Below, in pieces: positions 1-8,684 of a stretch of 27,257 nt of DNA. The position numbers and the translations under genes are program-made. This DNA comes from a virus. The stretch spans positions 1-27,257 of IMG/VR virus record IMGVR_UViG_3300020176_000074, one strand, 5' to 3'. Numbering within the stretch: the first letter of the stretch is position 1; every line of letters starts with the position of its first letter. The notes under the pieces are model-generated. The model made no database searches. It saw only the letters and a list, made by a program, of their open reading frames with translations, and had not been told where the DNA came from.

Positions 1-112
1 AGGTCATTTTTACGTGCGGGAGTTTCAAGGTAGGGGGGGGTCAAATAACCCTCAATGCAAGTATTTACTAAGTCTTGACCGGCCAGAGATTGGTGAAAAA
101 AAAGGAATTGTT

Positions 113-652
113 ATGGGATCACGTGGGCCAATGCCACGGCCAAATAATTTGCATGTGCTTTATGGCAATCCGAGCAAAAAGCCCCGAGGATCGCTTCTGG
201 ATGAGTTCCGTCCTGAGGTGGAGTCACCGGAATTTCCGTCTTGGCTATGGACTGATGCAAAAAAAGAGTGGGATCGAATCACGCCTGAGTTGGCGCGCTA
301 TGGGCTTGTGTCCAATCTGGACCGCGCGGCACTCGTTCTGTACTGCCAAGCCTGGGCCGAGTATGTTTGGCTAAAAAAGCTGCTTAAGAAAATGCGGATG
401 GAAGCAGAAGCAGGACGAAAAGCGGCTGCGGCGGAGGGCAAAGAGTGGATCGGTGACGATGGGTTTAAGGTCACCACACCAAGCGGCGGATTCTCATACT
501 CGCCTTATGGCGTGGCCGCCAAACGAGCCGGAGATGAAGTAGCGAAGTATCTGCAGGCCTTTGGACTTTCTCCTTCTTCACGCGGGCGCGTCACGACTGG
601 CACCAGTCCGCAAGGCGAATTGCCCATAGATGATGATCCGGAGTGGAACTGA
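113..652 (+). CDS. terS: Terminase small subunit, P27 family
   Basis: Small packaging subunit that recognises phage DNA and loads the large terminase. The N-terminus MGSRGPMPRPNNLHVLYGNP with the following KKP is typical of the P27 (Terminase_4) family, and the 179-residue length fits. The open frame extends upstream to position 14, but ATG 113 is chosen because AAGGAA lies about 6 bases upstream and the family motif starts exactly there. The stop overlaps the next gene start (TGATG at 650-654), so the two subunits are translationally coupled. Family assignment is by recognisable motif and gene order; the DNA target (cos or pac) is not visible. Confidence 0.9.
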   Translation: MGSRGPMPRPNNLHVLYGNPSKKPRGSLLDEFRPEVESPEFPSWLWTDAKKEWDRITPELARYGLVSNLDRAALVLYCQAWAEYVWLKKLLKKMRMEAEAGRKAAAAEGKEWIGDDGFKVTTPSGGFSYSPYGVAAKRAGDEVAKYLQAFGLSPSSRGRVTTGTSPQGELPIDDDPEWN

Positions 653-2388
653 TGTCTGACGGCAAGAAAATGAGTTTTGCCGAGATTGCCACGCAGTATG
701 CGCGTGATGTCGTCGATGGCAAAATCATTTCCTGCAAGTGGCATAGACTGGCGTGCAAACGCCATCTTGACGATCTGGCCAAGGCTGCGGCCGGTGACTG
801 GCCTTATGTTTTCAATCCCGAAATCACTAACGCCAAAGGCAAGGCGTACTTTCCGGCGGAGCGGATCTGCAAGTTCGCGGAGCGGATGCCGCACACGAAA
901 GGAGAATGGGCGGCTCTTGGCCAGCGGATCAAGCTAGAGCCGTGGCAGATATTTGTTTTGGCTTGCCTGTTTGGGTGGGTAAATAAATCCACAGGCAAGC
1001 GCAGGTTTCGCGTGGCAGACATTATCGTCCCGCGGAAAAATGCAAAAAGTACGATCGCAGCGGTGATTGGTAACTACATGCTTGTGGCGGATGGCGAGTT
1101 TGGTGCCGAGGTGTATTCCGGTGCCACGTCAAAAGATCAGGCAAACGAGGTGTTCCGTCCAGCCAAGTTGATGGCCAGAGACGCCATGATGTCGCGCGAA
1201 AAGTCGTTTGTGGAGGTATTCGGGGTCACGATCAATGTTTCAAACATGAGCGTGATTGCGAACAACTCCAAGTTTGAGCCGGTGATCGGCAAGCCTGGTG
1301 ACGGCGCGTCGCCATCTTGCGCGATCGTGGACGAGTACCACGAGCACCAGACCTCCGACCTGTACGACACGATGCAGACCGGCATGGGTGCACGGTCTCA
1401 GCCGATGTTGCTGATGATCACCACTGCCGGTTCTGACATTTCAGGGCCATGCTATCTGCATCAGGTCGAGCTGCAAAAGATCCTGGAAGGCGTGATCGAA
1501 AACGATCAGCGGTTTGGGATCGTGTTTACAGCCGATGAGGATGATGACTGGACGAGTGAAATTGCGCTGAAAAAAGCCAACCCGAATTACGGCGTGTCAG
1601 TGGACGCTGAGTTTTTAAAGTTGCAGCAAGAAAACGCAAAGGCAGATCCGCGCAAGCAAAACATTTTCAAGACCAAGCACCTGAATATCTGGGTGGCGGC
1701 GGCATCGCCCTGGCTGAATCTGCTGAACTTGCAGCGGGCCGGCGACCCGCAACTCAAGCTTGACTCTTACGCGTGGGACGGCTGCGTGGTCGGCCTCGAT
1801 CTGGCCAGCAAACAGGATATCGCAAGTGCCGTGTATGTGATGTGGCGAGACCTCGAGGATGGCAGGCATTACTACGCGGTGAGCAAAAACTACGTCCCAG
1901 AGGCGGTCCTTGAAAAGCCAGAGAACGCGCACTACGCGGCCTGGAACCATGCAGGGCACCTGATTGCTACGCCTGGAAACATGATCAATCTTGAGCAGAT
2001 CCAGGAGGATGTGATTGAGTCCGCGCACCTGGTGCCGATCCGCGAAGTGGCCAAGGATCCTTGGGGAGGCCACCAGTTGGGCGCCAATCTGGCGGAAGAG
2101 GGCTTTACGGTGGTGGATATTCCTCAGCAGGTCAGGTATCTGTCCGATCCGATGAAGGAAATCAACGCGCTGGTCGATGCGGGGCGGTTCCACCATGATG
2201 CAAATCCTGCGTATGTGTGGATGCTGTCAAACGTGGAAGTCAAAGAGGACAGGAACGATAACGTTTTCCCGAGGAAAACGCGCAAGCAAAACAAGATCGA
2301 TGCAGCAGTTGGCACGATCGTCGCGATGAACCGAGCCCTGGCTGCCTCAACTGAAGACCAGGCGATTGCAGAAATGATCATCCTATGA
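652..2388 (+). CDS. terL: Terminase large subunit
   Basis: ATPase/nuclease motor that cuts concatemers and pumps DNA into the prohead. The 578 residues contain a variant Walker A, PRKNAKST, near residues 127-134, and a Walker B, CAIVDE, ending near 228. The C-terminal part has VGLDLASKQD, which fits the first acidic motif of the RNase H-like nuclease. This is the Terminase_1 type found in HK97-like phages. ATG 652 is chosen over the in-frame start at 643 because it overlaps the small-subunit stop (TGATG). The portal gene begins inside the last codons (ATGAGC at 2385), so terS, terL and portal form one tight operon. Confidence 0.95.
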   Translation: MSDGKKMSFAEIATQYARDVVDGKIISCKWHRLACKRHLDDLAKAAAGDWPYVFNPEITNAKGKAYFPAERICKFAERMPHTKGEWAALGQRIKLEPWQIFVLACLFGWVNKSTGKRRFRVADIIVPRKNAKSTIAAVIGNYMLVADGEFGAEVYSGATSKDQANEVFRPAKLMARDAMMSREKSFVEVFGVTINVSNMSVIANNSKFEPVIGKPGDGASPSCAIVDEYHEHQTSDLYDTMQTGMGARSQPMLLMITTAGSDISGPCYLHQVELQKILEGVIENDQRFGIVFTADEDDDWTSEIALKKANPNYGVSVDAEFLKLQQENAKADPRKQNIFKTKHLNIWVAAASPWLNLLNLQRAGDPQLKLDSYAWDGCVVGLDLASKQDIASAVYVMWRDLEDGRHYYAVSKNYVPEAVLEKPENAHYAAWNHAGHLIATPGNMINLEQIQEDVIESAHLVPIREVAKDPWGGHQLGANLAEEGFTVVDIPQQVRYLSDPMKEINALVDAGRFHHDANPAYVWMLSNVEVKEDRNDNVFPRKTRKQNKIDAAVGTIVAMNRALAASTEDQAIAEMIIL

Positions 2389-3782
2389 GCACAATGACAA
2401 ACAACTGGTATAACGCCGAGCGCGTGAGTCAGCCAGGCAGCGTCATTCTTAATCAATGGATGGCCTCCAGGCAGAGCGCCCGTCAAGGTCCTAAAGCTGC
2501 CGTGGAGGCAACCCCGGTGTCTGAAATTCTTCCAGGCACGGAGATGTATAACATTTTGACAGGTGGCGGGATGGATGGCGGCGCTGGTGTGGCCGTCACG
2601 GAACAATCCGCAATGGCTGTGGGCGCCGTGTATGCCTGTATTGGCCTGATTGGTGGCGCGATGGCCTCCATCCCGCTGCATTTTTATCGTCGGAAAAATG
2701 GGTCCAGAACCCGGATTGACCATCGTCTTTGGTGGTTTTTCAACGAATCGCCATGGGCAAACTGGACTGCTTCATCGGCGTGGATGTTTACCGTGCAGTC
2801 TATCGGATTGCTTGGAGACAGTTTTTGGGAAATCAAACGCAAAAACAGATTTACCCTTTCGGTCGAGAGTATTGAGGGCTTTGAGCCGCATCATCCAAAC
2901 CGCGTTTACGTGGACATGCACAACGACGGGTCTTTGTTCTACCTGGTGCAGGATCGCACAACTGGCACCATTCGCACGGTAGAAGCCGAGGATATGCTGC
3001 ATTTCACGGGGGTTGGGTTTGATGGCAAACGCAGCCTTTCACCGCTGCGAGCTGCATTGCGCAGCGCTGCAGGCATTGCGATTGCCGCAGATCAGCATGC
3101 AGGATCTTTTTTTAAAAATGGCGCGCGCCCGGATTTCGTCATCACGATGCCAGGCAAAGCGGACGAAGGACAGATCAATGCACTGAGAAACAGTTGGTCT
3201 CAGCGCTATCAGGGAGCGCTTCGCGCCCACTTGCCAGCTGTGTTGACCGGCGGCATGGAGGTGCAAGAGCTCACGATGAGCGCAGAGGATGCGCAGCTAA
3301 TTGCGACCAGAAACTTTCAAGTCAAAGACGTTGCGCGCATCTACGGCGTGCCGCCTCACATGATCGGGGACACCGAAAAAACCACCAGTTTTGGCAGTGG
3401 CATTGAAAGCATGTCAATTGGTTTTGTGCGGTACACGCTGCGCCGCTACATGGACGCATTTCAACAGGAAATTAACCGTAAGCTCTGGCCACGCAACGCC
3501 ACGATTTTTGGCGAATTCAATGCGGATGCGCTGCAGGACGGCGATAGCAAGGCGCAGTCGGAGTACTTTGGCAAAGCGCTGGGCGGACCGGGCAGTCAAG
3601 GCTGGATGACCATCAATGAAGTACGTCGCTTAAAAAACCTGCCGCCCATTCCGGGCGGGGACGAAGTTGTGCGTGCCTCACAAACCCAATCGGATCGACC
3701 CGATGGCAACCTTGATCGACAAAACGACGAAAACAGCTCCGAGTCAGAGCCGAATTCTGACGACGACCCTGACGGAGAATGA
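2385..3782 (+). CDS. Portal protein, HK97 type
   Basis: Dodecameric portal at the unique head vertex through which DNA enters and exits. The 465-residue product has the family hallmarks: an early AVGAVYACIGLIGGAMASIP helix, the central LHFTGVGFDGKRSLSPL segment, then KNGARPDFVI, and VARIYGVPPHMIGD near residue 325. The C-terminus is a low-complexity acidic, Ser/Asn/Asp-rich tail, usual for this family. ATG 2385 overlaps the large terminase stop. The prohead protease starts 2 bases after the stop. Confidence 0.95.
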   Translation: MSTMTNNWYNAERVSQPGSVILNQWMASRQSARQGPKAAVEATPVSEILPGTEMYNILTGGGMDGGAGVAVTEQSAMAVGAVYACIGLIGGAMASIPLHFYRRKNGSRTRIDHRLWWFFNESPWANWTASSAWMFTVQSIGLLGDSFWEIKRKNRFTLSVESIEGFEPHHPNRVYVDMHNDGSLFYLVQDRTTGTIRTVEAEDMLHFTGVGFDGKRSLSPLRAALRSAAGIAIAADQHAGSFFKNGARPDFVITMPGKADEGQINALRNSWSQRYQGALRAHLPAVLTGGMEVQELTMSAEDAQLIATRNFQVKDVARIYGVPPHMIGDTEKTTSFGSGIESMSIGFVRYTLRRYMDAFQQEINRKLWPRNATIFGEFNADALQDGDSKAQSEYFGKALGGPGSQGWMTINEVRRLKNLPPIPGGDEVVRASQTQSDRPDGNLDRQNDENSSESEPNSDDDPDGE

Positions 3783-3783
3783 T

Positions 3784-4572
3784 ATGCACCCCATGCTGAA
3801 ACTGCTTGCGAACAACAAGCATCGCGGACGATTCAAGTCTGAAATTAAACCAGGCTCAAATGAGGCCACCATCTATCTCTATGACATGATTGTGGACTCA
3901 GAGGTGGAGGCAGAGTACTGGGGTGGAGTCAGCCCGCAAGCCTTTATCAAGGCCCTAAACCAAATCACGGCATCGACGATTCATTTGCGCGTCAATAGCC
4001 CCGGCGGATCGGTTTTTGCCGCCCGAGCCATGGAGCAGGCGATTCGCGAGCACTCTGCCAAGGTGGTGGCTCATATTGATGGTTTGGCGGCCAGCGCTGC
4101 AAGCTTTCTCGTGATGGCTGCCGATCATATTGAAATGGCGCCAGGTAGTTTTATGATGATCCACAAAGCCTGGACATTTGCCTATGGCAATTCTGATGAT
4201 TTGCTCAAAACGTCTGAAATGCTGGATCAGATTGATGGCTCTCTGGTGTCGACTTACTCGTCGGCCACAGGCCAGTCTGAGGAAAGTATCCGGTCCTGGA
4301 TGACAGACGAAACTTGGTTCGATGCCGACAGAGCGGTTGAACTCGGTTTTGCTCACTCAGTTTATGAGCAGGACGCACAGAATCAACAGAGTGGCAGCCA
4401 AAACAAAGCGGACTGGGACCTGAGCGCGTATGCGCACGCACCGCAGTCGGTGGCGACCCCTTCTGATGAAACTCCTGCACCGCTTAACGCACCTGAAAAC
4501 CTCTCTTCTCCTTCCTTAATAGACCGAGAAGCCTTGGCCAGAGCCGCCAAGGTTGCCCTAGTTTCTGCCTGA
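3784..4572 (+). CDS. ClpP-like prohead maturation protease (S14)
   Basis: Serine protease expected to process the capsid and scaffold during head maturation. The ClpP fold is recognisable: oxyanion segment NSPGG near residue 71, nucleophile Ser104 in GLAASAAS, and catalytic His127 in MMIHKAW. The length is 262 residues with a polar Pro/Ser-rich C-terminus from about 200 onward, which could act as scaffold, though that is inference. The frame is open further upstream, but ATG 3784 is chosen because ACGGAGAATGAT provides a GGAG site and the portal stops at 3782. It sits between portal and capsid, the standard position. A strong intrinsic terminator follows before the capsid gene. Confidence 0.93.
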   Translation: MHPMLKLLANNKHRGRFKSEIKPGSNEATIYLYDMIVDSEVEAEYWGGVSPQAFIKALNQITASTIHLRVNSPGGSVFAARAMEQAIREHSAKVVAHIDGLAASAASFLVMAADHIEMAPGSFMMIHKAWTFAYGNSDDLLKTSEMLDQIDGSLVSTYSSATGQSEESIRSWMTDETWFDADRAVELGFAHSVYEQDAQNQQSGSQNKADWDLSAYAHAPQSVATPSDETPAPLNAPENLSSPSLIDREALARAAKVALVSA

Positions 4573-4596
4573 CGCTCACGCGCCAAGCATCAATCA

Positions 4597-4622
4597 GCCG
4601 CCATCTTGGCGGCCTTTTTTTT
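4597..4622 (+). terminator. Intrinsic terminator between protease and capsid genes
   Basis: A 7-bp perfect GC-rich stem (GCCGCCA pairing with TGGCGGC) with a 3-base TCT loop is followed by C and eight T residues. The T run abuts the capsid Shine-Dalgarno (GGAG at 4623-4626). It lies inside the late operon, so it may reduce rather than end transcription, or reset it for a capsid promoter that I cannot identify. Confidence 0.75.
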
Positions 4623-4634
4623 GGAGTCATCCTC

Positions 4635-5915
4635 ATGAACAGCACGAAAGCCTTGCGTGAGCGCCGCGATCAATTAGCGCACACTTTGCACAACCTTGTA
4701 GACAAGGAAAAAACCCCGGAATGGAAACCAGAGCACCAGTCGCAGTATGACTCGGCGATGGCTGAAATCTCCAACATTGATGAGCAGCTCAAGCGTCATA
4801 CAAATGCCATGGCTGCGATCGCTGCCGATGCCGCAGATCGCGGCCTCATTCAGGACGCCGATCGTGACCGCTTTACGCGCACACCTGGTGCGCATAAAGA
4901 GGAAACACAGGCACTTCGTGCTTATCTGACTGGTGGCCTGTCCAATTTGCAGCCCGAGCAACTCAACCAAATGCGTGCGCGCCAAGCCGGCGACATTCGC
5001 AACGTGATGAGCATGCCTCAGGCCGCCATGAGTGCAGGCACCCCTGCTGAGGGCGGCTACACAGTGGCCACTGAGTACTACCGCCAAATGACCGAGGCCA
5101 TGAAAGCCTTTGGTGGGATCCGCACAGTTGCTACGGTCATCCAGACTGGTAACGGCGCTCCGATGAACTTCCCAGCAGCGGACGCGACAAGTGAAGAGGG
5201 CGAACAGGTCGGTGAAAACGCCGCTGTGGCGCTTGGCGAAACCGCGTTCAGCAATCTGGACTTGGCTGTCTACAAGTACTCATCCAAGAAAATCGCCTTG
5301 CCGTTTGAGCTGATTCAGGACTCCATGTTTGACCTGGAAGCCTATATCCAGAATCTGTTGAGCTTGCGCCTTGGTCGAATCACTTCCAAGCGCTTCACGA
5401 CGGGTACGGGTAGCAGCCAGCCTAATGGCATCGTAACGGCCTCAACGGCTGGCAAAGTCGGCGCAACGGGTCAAACCGCCACAATCACCTATGATGACCT
5501 GGTTGATCTTGAGCATTCTGTGGACCCGGCTTACCGCAGTGGCGCAGGCGTGGCATTCATGATGCACGACAGCACACTCAAGGCGCTGCGCAAAATCAAG
5601 GACACGGAAGGCCGTCCAATTTTTGTACCAGGTTACGAGCAGGGCAACCCCGGCGGCGCACCCGACCGCTTGCTCGGTCGCCGAATCGTGATTTCGCAGG
5701 AAATGCCTGTGATGGCTGCTAATGCAAAATCGGTGCTCTTCGGTGATTTCAGCCGCTACTTCATCCGCGAAGTCATGGACATGACGCTTTTCCGTATGGC
5801 TGATTCTAACTTCATCCTGAATGGCCAGATTGGTTTCGTGGCGTTTAACCGCCAGGGCGGCAATCTGATCGATGTGGGTGGCGCAGTCAAGCACTACGCC
5901 AATTCCGCAACTTAA
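4635..5915 (+). CDS. Major capsid protein, HK97 family
   Basis: Main shell protein of the head. The 426-residue product starts with a charged coiled-coil delta/scaffold domain (about residues 1-75, RERRDQLAHTL and EISNIDEQLKRH), expected to be removed by the upstream protease. The HK97 core follows: GGYTVATEYYRQ near 140, the EEGEQVGENAA segment, SSKKIALPFELIQDS, and a C-terminal FGDFSRYFIREVMDMTLFR. ATG 4635 follows GGAG at 4623-4626 with 8-base spacing. A perfect 9-bp hairpin lies directly after the stop. Confidence 0.95.
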   Translation: MNSTKALRERRDQLAHTLHNLVDKEKTPEWKPEHQSQYDSAMAEISNIDEQLKRHTNAMAAIAADAADRGLIQDADRDRFTRTPGAHKEETQALRAYLTGGLSNLQPEQLNQMRARQAGDIRNVMSMPQAAMSAGTPAEGGYTVATEYYRQMTEAMKAFGGIRTVATVIQTGNGAPMNFPAADATSEEGEQVGENAAVALGETAFSNLDLAVYKYSSKKIALPFELIQDSMFDLEAYIQNLLSLRLGRITSKRFTTGTGSSQPNGIVTASTAGKVGATGQTATITYDDLVDLEHSVDPAYRSGAGVAFMMHDSTLKALRKIKDTEGRPIFVPGYEQGNPGGAPDRLLGRRIVISQEMPVMAANAKSVLFGDFSRYFIREVMDMTLFRMADSNFILNGQIGFVAFNRQGGNLIDVGGAVKHYANSAT

Positions 5916-5925
5916 AAAAGGGAGA

Positions 5926-5949
5926 CTGGGCCGGGTTTAACCGGCCCAG
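5926..5949 (+). promoter_or_regulatory. 9-bp perfect mRNA hairpin between GGGAG and ATG
   Basis: CTGGGCCGG pairs perfectly with CCGGCCCAG around a GTTTAA loop. There is no T run, so it is not a normal terminator. It ends one base before ATG 5950, while the only good Shine-Dalgarno (GGGAG, 5920-5924) is on its 5' side. Folding would bring that site close to the start codon. It could alternatively protect the capsid mRNA from 3' decay. Confidence 0.6.
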
Positions 5950-6207
5950 ATGAGATCGATGAAAGGGCGAATTCTTATTGACGTCCCTGCGCACAAGTTC
6001 AAATGTGGGCAGTATCTGGATTTGCCAGATGAGTTGGGCTCGCAGCTGGCGGCTCAAGGCGTGTTTGATGTGAAAGCACAAGGCGTCATAGCAGAACAGC
6101 AACAAAAACAGCAGCCTCAACCAGAGGCAGAAAATATGCTCGACGAGGATGCGCAAGAACAACCTGTTGCGGCACACTCGCCGAAAAACGCAAAGCAGGC
6201 GAAGTGA
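5950..6207 (+). CDS. Small hypothetical protein between capsid and connector
   Basis: 85 residues. The N-terminal half, MRSMKGRILIDVPAHKFKCG and onward to about residue 40, looks folded (beta-strand then QYLDLPDELGSQLAAQGVFDV helix). The rest is Gln/Glu-rich, probably disordered, with a basic end (KNAKQAK). Small proteins at this position, between the HK97-type capsid and the gp6-like connector, are common in phages and of unknown role. The start is either ATG 5950, directly after the hairpin, or ATG 5959; the first is kept because the upstream GGGAG could reach it if the hairpin folds. I do not recognise a family. Confidence 0.7.
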   Translation: MRSMKGRILIDVPAHKFKCGQYLDLPDELGSQLAAQGVFDVKAQGVIAEQQQKQQPQPEAENMLDEDAQEQPVAAHSPKNAKQAK

Positions 6208-6212
6208 CTTAA

Positions 6213-6755
6213 ATGACCATGCTGACTGTCACGCTCCCTACTCCCGCAGCGGTCACTCTGGCTGAGGCAAAGCTGCATATGCGGGTTGAGGTTAATGATG
6301 AGGACACCTTGATCACCAATCTGATCTCTGTCGCCACATCAATGGCCGAGCATGAGCTTGGGAGAGCGCTTGTCACGCAGTCGATGAAAGTCAATCTTGA
6401 TCGGTTTCCTCGAGGGCCGATTGAACTCTTCATGCCTCCTGTTGTGAGCATTACAAGCATTCAGTACGAAGACGAGAACGGGGCAACACAAACCTTAGAT
6501 CCAATAAATTATCAGCTGGTCAAAGACTTCCATCGCCCTCGGATAGCCGCTTCAACCTGGCCGGTTGGCTCAGATGTCGAAGTGATTTACCAGGCGGGCT
6601 TTGGTGCGATCGCTGATGTGCCCGCGCCAATTAAACAATGGATTTTGGTGCACGTCTCATCGATGTACGAAAACCGTGAATCCATTGGCAAACCTTTGGC
6701 AACTTTGCCGTATTTGAGCGCCCTGATTGACCGATATGTAGTTCCTGTCGTTTGA
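6213..6755 (+). CDS. Head-tail connector (HK97 gp6-like)
   Basis: Ring protein expected to dock below the portal. The 180-residue sequence has the family pattern: VTLAEAKLHMRVEVNDEDTL near residue 15, then helices LITNLISVATSMAEHELGRAL, a central FPRGPIELFMPPVVSITSI strand set, and a C-terminal helix APIKQWILVHVSSMYENRES. It lies just after the capsid region and before a head-tail joining protein, the normal order. The second Met at 6219 is an alternative start. Confidence 0.85.
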   Translation: MTMLTVTLPTPAAVTLAEAKLHMRVEVNDEDTLITNLISVATSMAEHELGRALVTQSMKVNLDRFPRGPIELFMPPVVSITSIQYEDENGATQTLDPINYQLVKDFHRPRIAASTWPVGSDVEVIYQAGFGAIADVPAPIKQWILVHVSSMYENRESIGKPLATLPYLSALIDRYVVPVV

Positions 6756-6791
6756 AGCCGATATTCCGATGAATTTATTTGAGATGTGAAC

Positions 6792-7145
6792 ATGGGCGCA
6801 GGAGACCTTAACAGACGTGTGACCATCCAGAGAAAATCGGACGGTGATGGAGCGTTTGGCCAAGCAACCGGCGACTGGGTGAATGTTGCATCGGTAAGAG
6901 CAAATATCAGGCCAATAGGTGGCAGGGAGAAGCTCCGGGCGATGGCCTATGAGTCGACGTTGACGCACTCGGTGAAGGTTCGTTATCGCACGGATCTGCT
7001 GCCCGCAATCGAAGCAGACGGCTGGAGAATTCTTTACGGATCAAGAGTATTTGATATCACTGCACCTATGGATCTGGATGACGCAAGGCGTTACATCGTT
7101 TTTGAATGCATCGAGACAGGGGTAGAGCATGGCAGCGCTAGTTGA
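6792..7145 (+). CDS. Head-tail joining protein (SPP1 gp16 / HK97 gp7-like)
   Basis: Adaptor or stopper at the head-tail junction. The 117-residue product begins MGAGDLNRRVTIQRK, the signature opening of the Phage_H_T_join family, followed by DWVNVASVRANIRPI and a beta-rich remainder ending FECIETGVEHG. ATG 6792 is preferred to the in-frame GTG at 6786 because the family motif starts with Met-Gly-Ala-Gly. The next gene starts inside its last codons (7129), giving a 17-base overlap. Confidence 0.87.
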   Translation: MGAGDLNRRVTIQRKSDGDGAFGQATGDWVNVASVRANIRPIGGREKLRAMAYESTLTHSVKVRYRTDLLPAIEADGWRILYGSRVFDITAPMDLDDARRYIVFECIETGVEHGSAS

Positions 7146-7635
7146 GACCAAAGGGCTCGATGAGATCAACAAATTTTTCCAGAATTTACCTGCCAAATTA
7201 GAGGGTCGCATTGTTCGAGGAGGCTTGAAAGTTGGGGCGATTTCAATTGCTGAAAAAGCCCGGCTCAAAGCTCCTAGCAAATCCGGCGCGCTGAAATCCG
7301 GCATCAGGGTGACCTCCAGCGTCAAAAAGGGGGTAGCAACGGCCACGATACATGCGGGCGATAACAAATCTTGGTACGCACACATTATTGAATTTGGTTC
7401 GGGGAGTCACTATTCAGGGACTTTGAAAAGGTCAAAAAGAAAGCCTTACAAAATTAAGCCTAAACGAAAGTCTTCTTTGGTGATTAACGGTCGGCGTGTG
7501 GCTTCAGTCATTCACCCAGGCGTGAAACCGAGAAAGTTTATGCGAGACGCTTTTGACCGAGGATATGAGGAAGCAATTCAATCTGCGGCCAAGTACATGA
7601 GGTCGCGGATTGCAAGAGAGAACTTGAAAAGATGA
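7129..7635 (+). CDS. HK97 gp10-like minor tail / head-tail protein
   Basis: The 168-residue protein matches the HK97-gp10 family in pattern: KLEGRIVRGGLKVGAISIAEKAR helix, LKAPSKSGALKSGIRVTSS, the glycine-rich WYAHIIEFGSGSH, and the C-terminal PRKFMRDAFDRGYEEAIQ helix. These proteins act at tail completion or head-tail joining. Strongly basic. It overlaps the preceding adaptor (17 bases) and the following tail terminator (ATGATTG near 7632), so it is translated as part of a coupled block. Confidence 0.88.
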   Translation: MAALVETKGLDEINKFFQNLPAKLEGRIVRGGLKVGAISIAEKARLKAPSKSGALKSGIRVTSSVKKGVATATIHAGDNKSWYAHIIEFGSGSHYSGTLKRSKRKPYKIKPKRKSSLVINGRRVASVIHPGVKPRKFMRDAFDRGYEEAIQSAAKYMRSRIARENLKR

Positions 7636-8027
7636 TTGCTGAACAAATTGTCTACCGAATGCTGGATGTACCAGGACTTAACGCACTGGTTTCAGACAGG
7701 ATTTTTTCCAGTAGTGCCAAACAAAATGCCAAGCCGCCATACCTTGTGTTTGAGGTGCTTGAGGATGTGTCGTACCCGAATTTGAATATTCAAGAGCCGG
7801 TCAGGCACGATGCGCACGTCAGGATTTATGCGCTTGATTTGGGACAGGTCAAGATTGGGCAAATAAACGAGGCGATAAAAAGCGAGCTTAATTTCAAGTT
7901 CTACATCGTGGTTGATGGGAAAACAGTCATTGAGTCCAGATTGAAATCTGTCAACCCGATGGAAAAGGATCACGAGACTGGCATTTTCATCCAAGCCACT
8001 GACTACATCTTGCGGTACTACGAGTAG
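7632..8027 (+). CDS. Tail terminator / completion protein (DUF3168)
   Basis: 131 residues. The order EQIVYRMLDVPGLNALVSDRIF near the N-terminus, PPYLVFEVLEDV, HDAHVRIYALDLGQVKIGQI, and a closing ATDYILRYYE is the DUF3168 tail completion pattern (lambda gpU/SPP1 gp17 class). It is expected to cap the tail tube and bind the head connector. It overlaps the upstream gene by 4 bases and is followed by two hairpins before the tail tube gene. Confidence 0.87.
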   Translation: MIAEQIVYRMLDVPGLNALVSDRIFSSSAKQNAKPPYLVFEVLEDVSYPNLNIQEPVRHDAHVRIYALDLGQVKIGQINEAIKSELNFKFYIVVDGKTVIESRLKSVNPMEKDHETGIFIQATDYILRYYE

Positions 8028-8043
8028 CAGTTCCGTAATGAAA

Positions 8044-8059
8044 GCCAGATTGATCTGGC
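8044..8059 (+). other. Small perfect RNA hairpin upstream of terminator
   Basis: GCCAGA-TTGA-TCTGGC, a 6-bp perfect stem with a 4-base loop, 17 bases after the tail terminator stop and just before the intrinsic terminator. No T tract of its own. Possibly an RNA processing or stability element. Confidence 0.45.
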
Positions 8060-8068
8060 AATTTAACG

Positions 8069-8090
8069 CCCGCACCCTGTGGGTTTTTTT
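8069..8090 (+). terminator. Intrinsic terminator before tail tube gene
   Basis: A 5-bp stem (CCCGC with GTGGG, one G-U pair) and ACCCT loop are followed immediately by seven T residues. As with the terminator before the capsid gene, it precedes a highly expressed structural gene inside the late operon. Confidence 0.65.
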
Positions 8091-8111
8091 ATTTTCTGAA
8101 AGGAAAAAGCG

Positions 8112-8573
8112 ATGACTGTACGTACCTCCGCAGGCAGTACCCTGAAAATCTCCGCAAGTGCACCTGCCACTTTTAACGCTGCGGGCTATTCCGCTCTGGT
8201 CTATACCTCAGTAGGGGAAATCACCGACCTGGGCGAGTTTGGTCGTGAATTCACTCTGGTCACACACAACCCGGTCGGGTCGCGTGGCACACAGAAGTTC
8301 AAAGGATCCTTCAATGAGGGAACGATGAACTTGTCACTTGGCCTAGACACTGATGACGCAGGGCAAGTCCTCATGAAAGCCGGGTCGCTGTCTGACACGG
8401 CTTACAGCTTTGAGGTTACGACCCAAAACGGCGACAGCTACTACTTCCAGGCGATGGTGATGAGCTTCAAAGTTGGCGTTGGATCGGTTGATTCGATCAC
8501 GACAGCAACTTGCACGCTCGAGATCACGACCTCTGCTGGCGGTATCGGCGTTGTTGAAGACCTAGCAGCTTAA
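8112..8573 (+). CDS. Major tail tube protein
   Basis: Subunit of the long tail tube. The 153-residue beta-rich protein has the pattern of siphophage tube proteins: SAGSTLKISASAPATFNAAGY, then VGEITDLGEFGREFTLVTH, then RGTQKFKGSFNEGTMNLSL, and a Ser/Thr-rich closing strand ATCTLEITTSAGGIG. A good ribosome site (AAAGGA) precedes ATG 8112. It is followed by the G/GT chaperone pair, the order found in lambda-like tails. Confidence 0.9.
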   Translation: MTVRTSAGSTLKISASAPATFNAAGYSALVYTSVGEITDLGEFGREFTLVTHNPVGSRGTQKFKGSFNEGTMNLSLGLDTDDAGQVLMKAGSLSDTAYSFEVTTQNGDSYYFQAMVMSFKVGVGSVDSITTATCTLEITTSAGGIGVVEDLAA

Positions 8574-8684
8574 TCAATGCCAATCACGGCAAAACGTGCA
8601 CCGAGTCGGCGCTTGTCTCATCCTTCGCGGGGTGAGCAGGCGCCGGCCACGGGCAATCCAACCCTCCCGCGAAAGGAAGAAATC

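Noticed and set aside
1615-2196. Long minus-strand ORF opposite the large terminase
   Set aside because: A shadow of the terminase reading frame without a ribosome site or recognisable motif; the same applies to the other long antisense frames in the head and tail genes.
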